Shown here one piece after another: positions 1 to 13,019 of a DNA stretch of 64,000 nucleotides. Every line of letters starts with the position of its first letter. Positions within the stretch are counted from its first letter, which is position 1. The notes under the pieces are model-generated. The model had not been told where the DNA came from. It saw nothing but the letters and a program-made list of their open reading frames with translations, and did no database searches. A program made the translations under genes and the position numbers. Source of the stretch: Vitellaria paradoxa (taxonomy: Eukaryota; Streptophyta; Magnoliopsida; Ericales; Sapotaceae); the NCBI GenBank assembly GCA_019916065.1, contig CM034242.1:7994453-8058452 (forward strand), written 5' to 3'.

Positions 1-415
1 ATTAACTACTAAAAAATTAATTTTTTTTTTAGTTTCAAAAGGGAAAAAAAAGTTAACTTTCTATTAATTAGCTTTTTAATTTTTTTATTAATTTGATATT
101 TTTGTCATTCGTACTTTAAAAGAAGTTTTAAATGTAAGTGAATAAATTTAATCATTTTAAAAGTTAAAAAATTAAGACGTCATTTGGTATATCTGCTTTA
201 AACTTATTTTTCATTTTACGTTTTTAAAAATAAAAAAAAATGTTCAAAATGTATTTGATTACGCGTGTTTTCAAAATCTGTTTTAGAAAAGAGGAAATGA
301 ATTTACACATGAAATGAAAAATGATAAAGAATCATTTTAAACGTTTTCAACCCAAAATAAAGAAAATATCAAAAAATAAAAAATATCAAATTAAATGTAT
401 TTTCTGTCAAACTAA

Positions 416-652
416 GGCTTGGTTTGGAAAGGAAAATAGCTTTGCTTATTTTAGTTAGCTATTTAACTAGTTGAAAATAAGTCAGCTATTTTTGTGTTTG
501 AAAAGGAAAAAATGTGATTTTTTTTAAGTGAATTTTTAATTTTGATTAATTTGACATTTCTACCCTTAAAAATTTTAAAGAATATTAAAATATAAGAAGA
601 TAAATTTGATCAATCACTGTAACAGTTATTAGCTCGTGAGGCCAAACAAAGC
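416..652. mobile_element. MITE with AGGCTTGGTTTGG ends
   Basis: The left end AGGCTTGGTTTGG and right end CCAAACAAAGCCT are inverted. A body with GATTAATTTGACATTT and a TATAAGA..AAATTTGATCA block recurs in 4295-4545, 11660-11880, 51680-51845 and 52190-52420. I could not confirm a target duplication. Confidence 0.6.
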
Positions 653-1420
653 CTGAATGCGACATAAGTAATCAGAAGCTGGAAGCCACTAAATTTTTCA
701 ACCAGAGCCAAAGTTTGAATTGGTAGCTGCGAACCCTATAATGGCATGCACTGGCTTGGTAGTGGAGGTACGTTTCCGTGATATTAATGCAGCATCTTAC
801 CTAGAAAAAAAAAAAGGATATTAATGCAGCATTTTCATTTGAATGTGGCCAATTGTTAATTAACTCTGTTCAGTCGGTCAAAATTAATTAAAATTTATTA
901 ATTTTTATTAATTTTTTATTTTTTAATTAAATTTTATTAAATATTATTTTTATATCAAACTTTTATATTTTTATTGTACTTTTTAATCAATTTTTTTTTT
1001 CTCAGCCAAACACTCCATATATGTCTTGCAAATGGGCATGAGATGAGGCTGGTGAACAAATTAAATTATTTTCGCTGTAATATACATACGCGTAGAAGAC
1101 AATAATATTTATTCATTTTATACATACTTGTGAAGGCCTGACACTGGATATTGAACTTATAGAGAATGTACTTCACAGGGATATATGGCTAGCTTTTGGA
1201 TGAGGCTTCCTCAAGTTGGGTAATTGCCTTAGGGCTGGCCTAAATGATCATGGGCCGGTACGAAAGTCTAATTTTTAGTAATTTTTAATATTTTTTTGAC
1301 TGAAAGTTAATAGATAAAATTTTTTATGTATTTGATAAAATAAATAATAATTTTTAATATATTTTATTAATTTGTGTGCGTGTGGTAAAATTTTTAATAA
1401 ATTTTGACAATTTTCGTGAT
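653..1420. other. Intergenic, no gene recognised
   Basis: Includes a moderately mixed stretch (about 655-790) without an open frame, then AT-rich DNA with TTTTTAAT-type strings common to degraded MITEs. Confidence 0.5.
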
Positions 1421-1424
1421 TTGT

Positions 1425-1965
1425 TTGGATGAAATGGAAAGAAAAGAAGAGAAGAGAAAAGAAAAATATTTTAGAATTAATAGTTTGTTTATGAGTTTTT
1501 TTGGGGGGAAAATGAAAAAAGAATGGAAAGAAACGTGAGTGTTAAAATTTTAAAATTTTCCTCTTCTCAAAAGTAGAAAGAAATTGAGAAGAAGGGAAAA
1601 GTAAATTAATAAAATTTTTAAAATGACATAATTGCCCAAAAAAAAATTATAAATATGCCCTAAGGCTAAATAAATTTATTACACTCCAATTTCACAAAAG
1701 ATTTAATGGTAAAATAATCATCTATCTTTTATTTTATTTTTATTTCTTTTCAACTTACAGACAAAGAGAAAGAAAGTTATTATTTTTTTTTACTGAACTT
1801 ACAATTTCAACTCACAGACAAAGAGAAAGAAAGTTATTATTTTTTTTTTGCTGAACTTACAAATAGGTAAAAAGAAAATATAATTAATTCTTTTATTTTG
1901 TCTTCTCTCTTAATTAATATTTTCTTTTATTTTCTCCCCAAAACTCACAAATGGAGCCTTAGTAA
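1425..1965. repeat. Purine-rich non-autonomous element, related to 49505-49995
   Basis: Begins TTTGTTTGGATGAAATGGAAAG and ends CTCACAAATGGAGCC, with GA-rich and CT-rich arms that are rough reverse complements. A similar layout is seen at 49505-49995 (CCGTTTGTGAG ... AAACGGAC). Not coding. Confidence 0.45.
1751..1862. repeat. Two-copy 56-bp tandem duplication
   Basis: ACAGACAAAGAGAAAGAAAG followed by TTATTA, a T run and CTGAACTTACAA occurs twice in a row with only a few differences, so the duplication is recent. Confidence 0.85.
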
Positions 1966-2974
1966 CTTTTGGTAGCTTTTTGTGTGTTTGGTAAAAATTT
2001 TACTAATTTTTGAATTGAGTAAATTACTCTTATTAAGTATAAAAGTGATAAATTTTAATATTTTACTAAATAATCATTGTCAAAAATTATTCAATTTATA
2101 CTGATTTTTTTTATCTACCAAACAGTACCTATATACGTGCATGCGCATCAAATTCGGCAATCGTGTTTGGTTGAGTGACTTGGTATGCTGCATTAGGCTT
2201 CGGTACTTTGTTTAGAAGAAATCCTTCAACAGTTGTAGAACTAATCACTGGAGCTAGCATAGTGAGCTAGAACCCATTTTCCTCAGTAAGAGATTGCGGA
2301 TTCAAATTTTTACTTACACTAACTCTTAACTTTTAACTAGATATAATTACTTAGAAATGGATTAATTTTGTGTAAGTTATACCATTCTAAGGAAAATAGC
2401 TGAGAAAATTATTCCACGTAATAATCGTTGTAATATGATTTAAACATCCTAAACCTAATTTTTTACATTTAAACATATATATATAGACAATCATTTCATG
2501 TGATAATTGTATAAAACAATTAATCATACCTAATTTTTGAAACTATATCCAAAAAGAGTATGCTATGCTAGTCAAAATTTCACGAGAGAAGGTAATCAAA
2601 ATGATGTATTTTTGCAATTTTAAAGACTTATCATTTTAGAAAAAAAAAATTATCTATGCCAAATGTGTGGGAAAAAAAAATTCTACGAGACCATCTTAGT
2701 ATTTCTCCAACCATAATTACACTCTCGACCAAAAAGTTTATTCTAATTAAATTGAGACTAAATAATTTGATAGTTACGTTATATAATTATTTCATTTACT
2801 ATAAGTATATCAAAAAACAGGATCTACAAAATAAAAATAAAAGTCATTTACTCACAAGTCTAAGACTTACATCATCTAACATTTAATGATACCACCTACT
2901 ACGACTGTATAATCAAATCAACAAAAATTATGTCAGATATTCACTTTATAAATAACGAAAATGTAGTCAAGGTA

Positions 2975-3010
<36 letters not shown>

Positions 3011-4284
3011 ATATATATATATACACATATAAAAGATTATTATCAATACCTACAATTAATTTAAGTATTAGAGAGTCATTAGTTAGAAATTACTTTCAAT
3101 CATTTTATTTCACTATTTTTTTACATATAGGTCCACGCCAAAGAGAATTTACAAGGATCTATTAAAAAAAAAAAAAAGGGGGAGTCAAATTTTATCCGGA
3201 CACTAAGTTAGCATTTTATTACTTGAGTGCCATTAAGGCCTGATTAATATAGTAGCAGTTTCGGGCAAAAAGGTTTGACAGAAGCATTCTTCGTCCAAAA
3301 AGTATTCCACCCTTCAGATTAAGTCCTACGAGCACATCAACCACCGATCAGATCTAGAACACCACCGAATTTTTTTACTTATAATTTTTTTGTAATTTTT
3401 TCATATAAAATAAAATAAAAAATACTAAAAGTAGTCTAAAGTTATCATTTTAATTGCTATATTCTTACTGATTTTAATATTTTTGTTAACTTTATTTTCA
3501 ATACAATGCCCGAAACTGTCTTTTGGGAATCATTTAGAAATTTAAATTTTTGTAATTTTTATTTTTTTGGTTAAAAATTGTTAGTTACAATTTTTAATAT
3601 ATTTGATGAAATAAATAATAATTTTTACTGATGTTTTACAACCTCCGAATGTTTTGTAAAATTTTTACTTACTTTTAGTAGTTTTTAAAAATTTTTAATA
3701 ATTTTTGACAATTCTTAACAACTTTTTTAATAACTATTAAGTTTAACAAGTTATTGAGTGAAAAAGTGACAAAATTTTGGTATTTTATCAAATACCTAAA
3801 GAGCAATTTTTAGTTTTTTTTTTTTTTGGGCTAATTTTTATCCCCCCAAGCGGCCCCTCAAGACTCAAGAGATGAGCATTGCAGCTTCCACGCAGCTATG
3901 GCCATGGCCACTAGTTTCCCTTGAAAAGCAAGAGAAGTAGATTCATCAAACTAAAAAGCCGAAGAAATTGGTGCTCAAAAAAGATAAAAATAAATAAGTA
4001 AATGCCCCAACTTGAGGCAAAAGATTCTTTGGACATTAACCCCGCCTGCCCTTTTCCCCGTAAAGCTGTTCTTTGTATCTCTCTCTCTCTCTCTCTCTCT
4101 GTGTCTCAATCAATTTTCTTTATTATTGACAAGTGGGCAACTTGAAGCCACCACCATGTTCCAAAATGGCCTTTGGCCTACCCGAAAGAGACAGTCGCTT
4201 TCATGGACTTTTTTTTTTTTTTCGACTAGCCGTATGTGCAACTCACGTGGTCACAAGACGTCAAAGGTGTTTGCAATCGGAAAA
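1966..4284. other. Intergenic, repeats and one mixed-composition stretch
   Basis: 2200-2400 has SINE-like features (GATTGCGGATTCAAAT, then GTGTAAGTTATACC), too weak to call. 3840-4280 is less AT-rich and holds a G-box CACGTGG (4243-4249), but no credible gene beside it. Confidence 0.45.
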
Positions 4285-4545
4285 GTTTGGCTGTGTTTAG
4301 GAGGAAAAAAGTTTATTTTTTTTTATAGTTATTTATTAAAAAATTAATTTTTTATATGGAGAAAAGAAATAAGTTTACTCTTTAGTAAATAGTTTTTCAT
4401 CTTTTATTAATTTGATATTTTTATTCTACAAAATTTAAAAAAAAATTCAAAATGTAATAGGGTCAATTTGGTCATCTTAAAAAAGTTAAAAAAATTAGTA
4501 GCTGGCTTAGCTGCCAGCTTTTTTTCCCAAACAAACTCTTAGTAT
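4285..4545. mobile_element. MITE of the AGGCTTGGTTTGG family
   Basis: Shares the TTTTATTAATTTGATATTTTT and AGCTG..CAGCTTTTTTTCCCAAACAAAC features with other members. Its left end (GGCTGTGTTTAGGAGG) is diverged. Confidence 0.5.
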
Positions 4546-5792
4546 AAATTTGTAAAAGTTGTAATCTTGTGATTTATACAGTGAATAAAAAATTTAAAAT
4601 TTTTAGAGATTTTTAGAGTTTTGTAAAGTTCCAAATATAATAAAAAATTTTATGTAAAATTTTATAGTTAAAAAAGTATATATATTACATAAATACGTAA
4701 TTATCCTAGCCACGCAAGAAGGAGAGACAAAATTGTTAGAATTTTTTAGGCATGTTTAGGATAGATAGATTTATGAATTAATGACGCCATTTAGAACAGA
4801 GAGACGAAATTTTTATGTGTTGAAATATATATTAATCCCATAAAATTTTGTGTGAAATTTTTAAAAATTTATAGAGTTTTCATAAAAAAATTATACTTAA
4901 CTTTTTAAACTAAAAATATGCAAATAAAAATATTTTTTATTTTTTCATATTATCAGGGGGCATTTTGAGACACAAGTTTTAACAAAAACTATCAATTTTT
5001 TATTCATGAATATTAGACAAATGACCAATTTTTGTGATTTTTCTATCCGGCTATAATAACTTTTTAACTCAAAAGCTACTAAAATTTACTCAAAATTGTC
5101 AAAAAGTGTTAAAAGTTGTCAAAAGTTGTTAAAAATTATCAAAAGTTACCAAAAATTTTTTCAAACATCAAAAGATGTAAAAAGTTACTAAAAATTACTA
5201 TTTATTTCACCAAACACACCAAAATTTATAACTAACAATTTTTGACCAAAAAATACTAAAAATTACTAAAAAAAAAACTAAATATCACATAGGGACTTTG
5301 TAATATTTTATAGAGTTGCCAATAGCATGAAGTCATGGTACAACTAAAAAAAAAAAAGTTGGAAAAACTTACTCCAATATATATTGCAGGAAATATTTTT
5401 CCTAGCTATCAGTTTTTTTGTTTAAAAAATTATATTAAAATGATATATTATTAGTTTTATGTAATAGTAATATATTTTAATAAACTACTCTATTTAAAAT
5501 GATTGACTTACCAAGAAGAAAAATCAGATAATTCTTATCATTTGCTTTATTAAAAAAACAGTATGCATATTTTGTGGTCATTATTGGAAGTTGATTTTAA
5601 ACGCGGTATTATTTTTGATGGAGTTACTGTTTAAAAAAATTTAAATTTAAATTATAGTTTAAATTTTTTTTACTAAAATATATTTATTTTTTGTAATTTT
5701 TTGAAATATTATTTGCATTTATAAAAGTTAAAATACTTTTAATTAACAAAAAAATACTTCAATTATTAAGACAAAATGTAAGGAGATTGTCA
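4546..5792. other. Intergenic, AT-rich, no gene seen
   Basis: Contains many AAAAATTACTAAAAATT-type short repeats (about 5040-5280), which also occur in reverse at 3540-3800. They look like arms of an old inverted element of unknown class. Confidence 0.5.
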
Positions 5793-5801
5793 AATTCTAT
5801 A

Positions 5802-6625
5802 GGGTAAATTACATCTCTTCTCCTTAACATTTGACTAATTACATTTAATATTCACAATATTTAAAAGTTATACTTACCTCATTTATTTTGAAATGTTGTT
5901 AATATTGATTTCATTCAGATAAAATCAATCGTTAAAACTTAACAAAAAATGTTTAAAATAATTACTGTGGCATTTGGTTTGTTTTTCTATTTTTATTTTC
6001 AATTTTTTGTTTTGACCTTATTTTTTGTTTTGCGCTTTTGCAAACGAGGAAAACAACTCAAAATGCATTTGGTTACTTGTATTTTTAAAAATTATTTTAG
6101 AAAATAAAAAATGGGTTTATATATAAAATAAAAAATGAAAAAAAGTCGTTTTGAGTATTTTTAATCCAAAATAAGAAAAATCTCAAAATAAAAAAATAGA
6201 GCATTTCCAATTTTCCTTGTTTGGGATTTTTAAAATATAAAACACATAAAATAAAAATAAAAAAGTAAACCAAATACTACTCAAAATTTTAGGTATTTTT
6301 TCTATTTATTCCCTTATTCTCTTACATTTTTGCTAGATTTTTTTATAAAAACCCCCAAAAATAAGAAAAATAAGTAAAAACAAAACTTTTTTAGAATTTT
6401 GTAAAGAAAATTGACGAAATATAAAAGAGAAAGGGATAAAGAAAAAAAAATACTTAAAATTTTGATTAGTTTAATATTTTATATTAAGTTTGAATGACGG
6501 ATTTTATCATAAATAGATTAATGTTTACAACATTTTAAAATAAGAAAGATAAATGTAATTTTTAAATGTTATAAGTGATAAGTATAATTAGTTAAATATT
6601 GAGAGGGAGCGAGTGCAATTTACCG
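5802..6625. mobile_element. Mutator-like MITE with 9-bp target duplication
   Basis: The element is flanked by the perfect direct repeat AATTCTATA (5793-5801 and 6626-6634), the 9-bp duplication typical of Mutator-type elements. The ends, GGGTAAATTACA and (inward from the right) CGGTAAATTGCA, extend into inverted arms of about 120 bp. It has no coding capacity. A related copy without the internal insertion lies at about 50364-50722. Confidence 0.85.
5975..6287. mobile_element. Second MITE nested inside the Mutator-like element
   Basis: The ends GTGGCATTTGGTTTG and, from the right, AGTATTTGGTTTAC are roughly inverted. Comparison with the copy near 50510-50540, which runs straight through as AAAATAACTAAAATTTTA, shows where this DNA was inserted; ACT occurs on both sides. 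The inside resembles about 185-415 of the window. Confidence 0.6.
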
Positions 6626-6634
6626 AATTCTATA

Positions 6635-9250
6635 CCGAGAAACGTTAATTTTTTTTTTTTTTGTTTTTTTCCGTCACATGTAGATGGCTTCTCCACTGGT
6701 GGCGATGGGAGGCACCGTTAATGCTGTAGCGTAAGCAATCCCCACCCCACCCTCCTGAATGAATAAATGTGCGGTGTTCACACTTGCATCTGTCACATTC
6801 ATCTGATCAAGTGGGCGTTCGAACTGAAAATATAATAATAATAATAATAATTGATAAAGTTGTTGGCGGTTATACGTAAAGTAAGATAAAAAAAAATGGA
6901 TAATTTTTTATAAATTTTTAATATTTTTTAATAATTTAAAAAAATTTTCACATGCCCCAACAGGGTCCAAATGAAATGGATACTCGGGAAGGGCTTTGGC
7001 AAAAAGCTGTGAGAATGGAGCTTTGACAATCCCCATACCTTTACGTGAAAAAGCAACTGTCCCCCACTGCCTTTCCCCCATCCTACCCTTGTCCTATTCA
7101 ATCCTACAGCACGTACGTTTGCTCCAAGTCTCCTCAATGTACGATTTACTCGGTTTTCAATTTTTGAGATGCGCACAAATTAAAACAAATAATATTGAGT
7201 ATTTAAAAAAATAAAAAATTCAACACCAAATTCTATTTCTGGTAATTTAAGAGACAGGGCGCGTTTGTAACTCTAAAAGTTTTAAAAAAACTTTTATAAA
7301 TTTTTTATATGAATAAATAAAACCTCTGCAAATTTAGGAGCTGTTTGGGTTTCAAATAAATTTAAAAAATTTTAAAATAATTTAAAAAGTTTCAATTTTT
7401 TTTTAAACTTTAAAAAAATTCTAACTTTTTTTTTAAATTTGCCAAAATCTTTTGAAGCAAATCATTATAGTGTTTTTCAATGAATTTTGTCAAATTTTTT
7501 AAAAAGTTGATATGATATTTGTACTAAAAAAATTCATAAAAATTTAAAAATTTTTAAAATTCTTCCCTAAAATTTTGTCACATATCACTTTATATAATTT
7601 TTAACAACTTTACATCAAATAAAAAATAAACATCAAAGCAAACATAAACATCAAACCATCCTTTCAAAACAACTTTTTTATACTTCATATTTCAAAAAAT
7701 TTTACCATTCTTAACTTTTGGAGTCTTCGGCCTTTTATATAAATCTATGCAAATCTCTGTAATATTTATAAATCTCAATAAATTTCTACTACTTCCAATA
7801 AAATTTATCTAAATCTTCAAAAATTAAAAAAATTTCTGTCAAAATCGAATGGATTTAAACTACCATTTGAATGAATTTTCACTGTTGATCTTTATTTCTA
7901 CCTTTTTATAGTTGATTAGTTACATTCTAAATGTCAAAACTTTTCTCTCAACTTCTATAATTTCAAATCACCTCATAGTATTGTTACTCTGCTGATGAAA
8001 ACATAGTATTATAATTATGTAATTACAACATAAATAGGATAATTTTTGAAAATATTCTTCTTATAAACTAAAATCTAATGGTTAAGAATTATTTTTTATT
8101 TCAATGATTGACATCATTTTTATATTTTTAACTTCTCATTCGATTTTTATTTCAGTAGACACCATTATCATTTATCTTACAAAACCGGTTGGATATTTTA
8201 AATTTTACTATATTTTAAGGGTGAGGATCATACACAAATTAAAATTGCTAAATTAAATTCTACCTAGTAATGGTTTCTAGGAAGTTAAAACTTTTTGCAC
8301 CATAATTTATATTTTCTTTTATAGTGTTTATTAAAAATTAATTAGAGAGGGATACCAAAAGACATGTAATAACTAGTAGAGCCTAAAGTTAAAAAAAGAA
8401 CATTAAAACCTATGAATTATTATAATTTTTTTGATTTAAATTTTTTACCTAAAGTTTTAACTATATAAAAAAATGCCGTAGGTGCACGTTATTGCTAAGA
8501 GGGTTACATTTTGCCATTGCTGAATGTATACTGTGGGGGATCGGGTAAGGGTTGCATTCCTTTTTTCTTTTATTATTATTATTATTTGAGTAAAGTTATG
8601 TTCTCATTAAAAGTAGACTAAAGCGGTGGAACTGTTTTCTTGCTTATAATTTAATTCTTTTTTTTGCAGTGAATATTTTGATTTTCATATAAATTACAAA
8701 TCATAAAAAAATAAAAATAAATAATTTCATTTCGACATATTTTTATTCGTTTAAACAGATTTGATCAGGTATTTTTCAACTTTCTCATTAAAAATTTTTC
8801 AAAAATATTACAATTTGTAAAAATATTACTAGAATTTGTATAAATATTATTGGGATTCATATAAATTAAAACGGTGAATTTAGGCACATCCAACCCTTAA
8901 GCTGTAAAAACACTCGAGCAATCCGTAGATCCAGACATTGGTTCCAATCTTTGCGAAAACTCCACGTTCTGAATTAGAAATGTGGCATAATTTAAATAGT
9001 CAGCCTAGGCATTATTATTTAAGTATATATATATATATATATAAGTATAAAAGTGGTTGAATTTCTAGACCCTCCATTGAATATATGATGCCGGTGAGGT
9101 GACCCACCACCTTCCAAGCACCAAATTATTCCCCTTGACTGTGCTGATCGATCAGCTAATCATGAAACTCTCCATGATCCTAATAAGACATTGTCCAGCC
9201 CCGTGATTGGTACTAATCTTTTTGCCAGCGGGGTCCAGTATAGGAGAAGA
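6635..9250. other. Intergenic; one possible first exon at 6684-6732
   Basis: At 6684 an ATG opens MASPLVAMGGTVNAVA and is followed by a donor-like GTAAGC at 6732. No further exon could be joined, so no gene is called. 7000-7180 is mixed in composition but has no coherent frame. 7260-7860 is an AT-rich repeat with sliding TTTAAAAATTT strings. Confidence 0.35.
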
Positions 9251-9577
9251 ATGCAAATGGGCTAGGGTATATTATTATTATTATTATTTCTATTAAAATA
9301 ACAATAACAATTATGGAATGTTATATATATATATATATATATGGACCTTTTGACATAGATAGAGATACATCGATGCTTTCTAGATCTCAAATTAAAACTA
9401 TGCTGAAGATGCCATCGGACAGTTGAGAGCTTACCAGAAATGGGCACCCATTAGAGAGCATCTCCAGAAATTCCATAACTCCCACCTGAGTAAGATTTCA
9501 TGCTATCAAGTAGTCAAACCACATCTGGTGGTAGATAGTGAGGTTGAGTCATGGGCAGAGAAGTAGGGCACAAAGCA

Positions 9578-9623
<46 letters not shown>

Positions 9624-11168
9624 CCGACATTTGCCATTGCCATTATCTTGAGCAGGGGTGGACGCATGTAGGAGTTCACCTAGCTTGTTACTCGGGTGGT
9701 CCACTCAAAAATTTTTTTAGTGTAATTTTTTTTTTTTAAAGATTTAGTTCAGTCTATTTTTTTAATTTAATTTAAATTTTGTAACTCAACCCAGTCCACT
9801 CTACTCTAAACCCTAAGTTATTTTATAAAATTTTATTTCTCAGGCAAACTCTTGGTAGTTACCATGTGTCAATGACAGTTAAATCAGAATCTACTCTTTA
9901 TTTTGTGTTATAAATACTCTCAAAAAATTTTTTTTTTTTTAGGTAACTCACAAATTTACACCTTAATTATTTTTACTAACAACACTTACCCTAATCAGGT
10001 AGGTATGGTTATCAACTCAAAAGAAAAAAAAATTAAATTTAAAGTAACTCAAAATTTATTAAACATATAAAAAAATTTACCTTACACAAAAAAAAATCAC
10101 CAATTTTTTTTTTAAATTCTTTTTAAGTTCTTCCCAGATACATAATTTTTATTTAAAAAAAAAGGACGTTTTGACATCATAGGAAAAATTGTAAATTTCT
10201 CTTGTTTTTCTTTTATCAAATGATCCTTAGGCTCCGTTTGAAACTCATCGATGAAAAAAACTGAAAATCTTTAAAATTAATTTATTTTTTATTTTATTAC
10301 ACAAATTACAAACTCACATTTTGTATTAAATTTTATCACTTTTTGTTACTCTAAACACTCTTTGAAGTCTCAAAATAATAATAATAATAAATAAGGCCCC
10401 TTAGTAGGGCATAAACTGATTTGCAGGTGGGTCCAAGGGAACGGTCAGTGGCCAAGAAGTTGTTAGCCTAAAATAAGGGCATAAACTGCTCAACTACCAG
10501 CGTCCATCCTCTGGGCCCAACTTTTCCCTGTTCATGGCCCTCTTTCCTCTTTTGGGTTCATTGGGCAGCACCACAATAATTATTATTTTTCTTTGCCAAA
10601 ATTGATTTATATTCAAAGTATAACATATGAAAAGGTAATAAAATGTCAGAAATAATTTTATTAAAAATAATTATGTTACAATTTAATTTAAGATATGATC
10701 AAGCGTGATTTTAATCAAATTAATGTCAAAATTTGATAGAATTATTTATAAATTCAGAATTAATTATTTTTTATTTAATTTGTGATAAACTAGTGGCTAT
10801 ACATTATTTTTAAATAGTAAAAATATTAAAATAGTATCTGAGGCATCATTGAACAAGTTCATATTTTGAAATAATTAATATTAAGTCTTTAGTAAGTCTC
10901 AATGAGAGACGGGCAAACATCTAATTTTATACTCTTAACCAAATTATTTATATATATGCACTTTATTTCATATGACTTATCTCCTCACGTCATTCTATTA
11001 GACCATTTTTTTTTTCTTTTCTTCCAAACACGAATGTAGAATAAATTATCCAATCTCATCTTATATTTCTCAACAAAATGAGGCCCGCAAAGTGATAAGG
11101 AATTTAACTCAAAAGAAAGTGAGAAGCATGATTTCAAAAGAAATTGATGTCGGATTTTGATTTTTTTA
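9251..11168. other. Intergenic, no gene recognised
   Basis: Holds microsatellites, AT-rich filler and a mixed stretch at 10410-10580 with no clear frame. 10231-10400 may be another degraded MITE (CTCCGTTTGAAAC start, CAAAATAAT end). Confidence 0.45.
9582..9620. repeat. CT microsatellite
   Basis: An uninterrupted (CT)n run of about 39 bp. Smaller runs of the same type are at 2981-3008, 4079-4100 and 52973-53009, and a GA run is at 22241-22265. Confidence 0.95.
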
Positions 11169-11654
11169 CACTATGAGTGAAGGAGGATTTGTCGATCGCC
11201 TAAAATAATTGTCTAAAGTCAGGAAGCGATCGGTTAAACTTTTGCTTATCACCTAACGGCCACTTCATAATGGTTGGTTGTGGAAGTTATGGTCGACAAA
11301 AAGAATAAACGACTGTCTAAAGCAGTCACCTAAAGTCTTGACTACCATAAACAGGTAACATATGATTGGGCCAAACCTTTTTGGCGATTGCCTGAAACCA
11401 GTTGTCTAAACTCTTTTGCTGACCGTTATGAGGCGGTCGTAAAAAATCTCAATACCAAAACCTTTTAACGATTGTTTAGAGGCAGTGGCTCATAGTATTT
11501 TTTTTTTTTTTTACAAAAATACCTTCATTTTTGCTTAAACCACGAAAAACTTGTTTATTCATACAACAAAACCTACACATTAATTAAATCTAAATATATA
11601 CTATGACAACATGAAATTATCCAACAAAATTTCAAAATTTCATAAAATATTTAA

Positions 11655-11882
11655 TAAGGCTTCGTTTGGCAAAAAATAGCAGTTACCAGTTATTAGTTTT
11701 TTGACTTTTTCTAAAATGACTAAATTTATCCTCTTATATTTTAATCTTCTTTTAAACTTTCAAGGACAAAAATATTAAATTAATAAAAAGTTAAAAAATT
11801 GACTATTTTTCCTTTCCAAACACAAAAAAGCTAGCAGCTACTAGAAAGCTAATTTATTTACTTCCCAAACCAAGCTTAAAAC
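11655..11882. mobile_element. MITE with AGGCTTCGTTTGG ends inside the CACTA-like element
   Basis: The left end AGGCTTCGTTTGGC and right end CCCAAACCAAGCTT match the family of 416-652. It is nested within 11169-14508 and is therefore younger than that element. Confidence 0.6.
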
Positions 11883-12120
11883 TACAATGTATTATCCTTA
11901 ATTTTCCAAAAAATAAACAAAATAATATCTTCTTGGCATGTATCGACCTCAAAACTGTAAGAAAACCCATCAAACTTGAAATTAACAAAAAATTAAATTA
12001 AATATGCCTAAAGAAACTAAAATGAATGAATTTAAAATTAAAATCACAAACTAACTTCAAGTGTAAATATTTAAAATTTAATCAAATTAAAAGTATAAAT
12101 TTCCCGGGGCTATTCCTGGT

Positions 12121-12460
12121 GATCTGTGACTCAGATTCAAGACCCATTTGTTCCTGCAGCTTCTAACTAACTTAGATTCACTACACGTTAAGTTTTGTTC
12201 ACAACGGACACCACTTGCCCAGTTTGAATAGTCAAATCCTAAGTATGAGCTTTTCTAAGACTTAAATGTCAACTCAAACCTACATGAAGCCATTTGAAGC
12301 AATCCGTGACTCGGATTCAAGTCCTATTCATTCCTGCAGCTTCTAAGTGACTTAGACTCACTATATGGCAAGTTGCGTTCACAGCGAATGCCGTTTGCTC
12401 AGTTTGGGCAATCATATTTTAAGTATGACCTTTTTAAGAATTAAGTTTCAACTCTATATC
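12121..12460. repeat. Two-copy 180-bp tandem duplication inside the CACTA-like element
   Basis: 12121-12280 and 12301-12460 align with a period of 180 bp, sharing TTCCTGCAGCTTCTAA, GTGACTC(A/G)GATTCAAG and AGTATGA blocks. The copies have diverged by roughly a fifth, so the duplication is old. On the minus strand one frame reads KLQEQMGLESES-like, suggesting duplicated transposase-tail coding sequence. Confidence 0.75.
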
Positions 12461-13019
12461 ATAAACTATATATAGTAATGAAAATTAAAAGTTTGTAAAA
12501 AAAATCTATGTAGTTATTGAACATTTAAATCATTTATACCTCATCATGATTGTATCTATGTCTCAAAGGCAGGCCTGGTGTCATCGTCGGCATCCTACAA
12601 TTAATAGTTTTCAATTTCAATTATCGTTTATTTGTGAAAATAAAATGATAAGAACGCATGAACCTTTAAAAATCATATTATAGTACCCAAGTCCGGTGTT
12701 GGATATCACGAAATTCTGCCCATAGCTCATCCCACAGCTTATCGATGCGGTTAACTATTTCAGCACGTACCTCATCGAGTACTTTAGCTTAGACCTTTGC
12801 CTGAATCTCAGTCTAGACCTCCGCTCAAATAGATGCAAAGATCTCTACCTAGAGCTCAGCTCGGACCTCCTCTTGAATCTTACCTCGCAGTTACTCGCGC
12901 AAGTCTGCCCAAAATTTTAAGAATTTATAAATATTTTCAGAGATTCTTAAAAATTTTTGAAGATTTATAAGTGTTTAATTAAATTTTCGTAATCCAAAAT
13001 TTATAGAGATTTTTGGATA

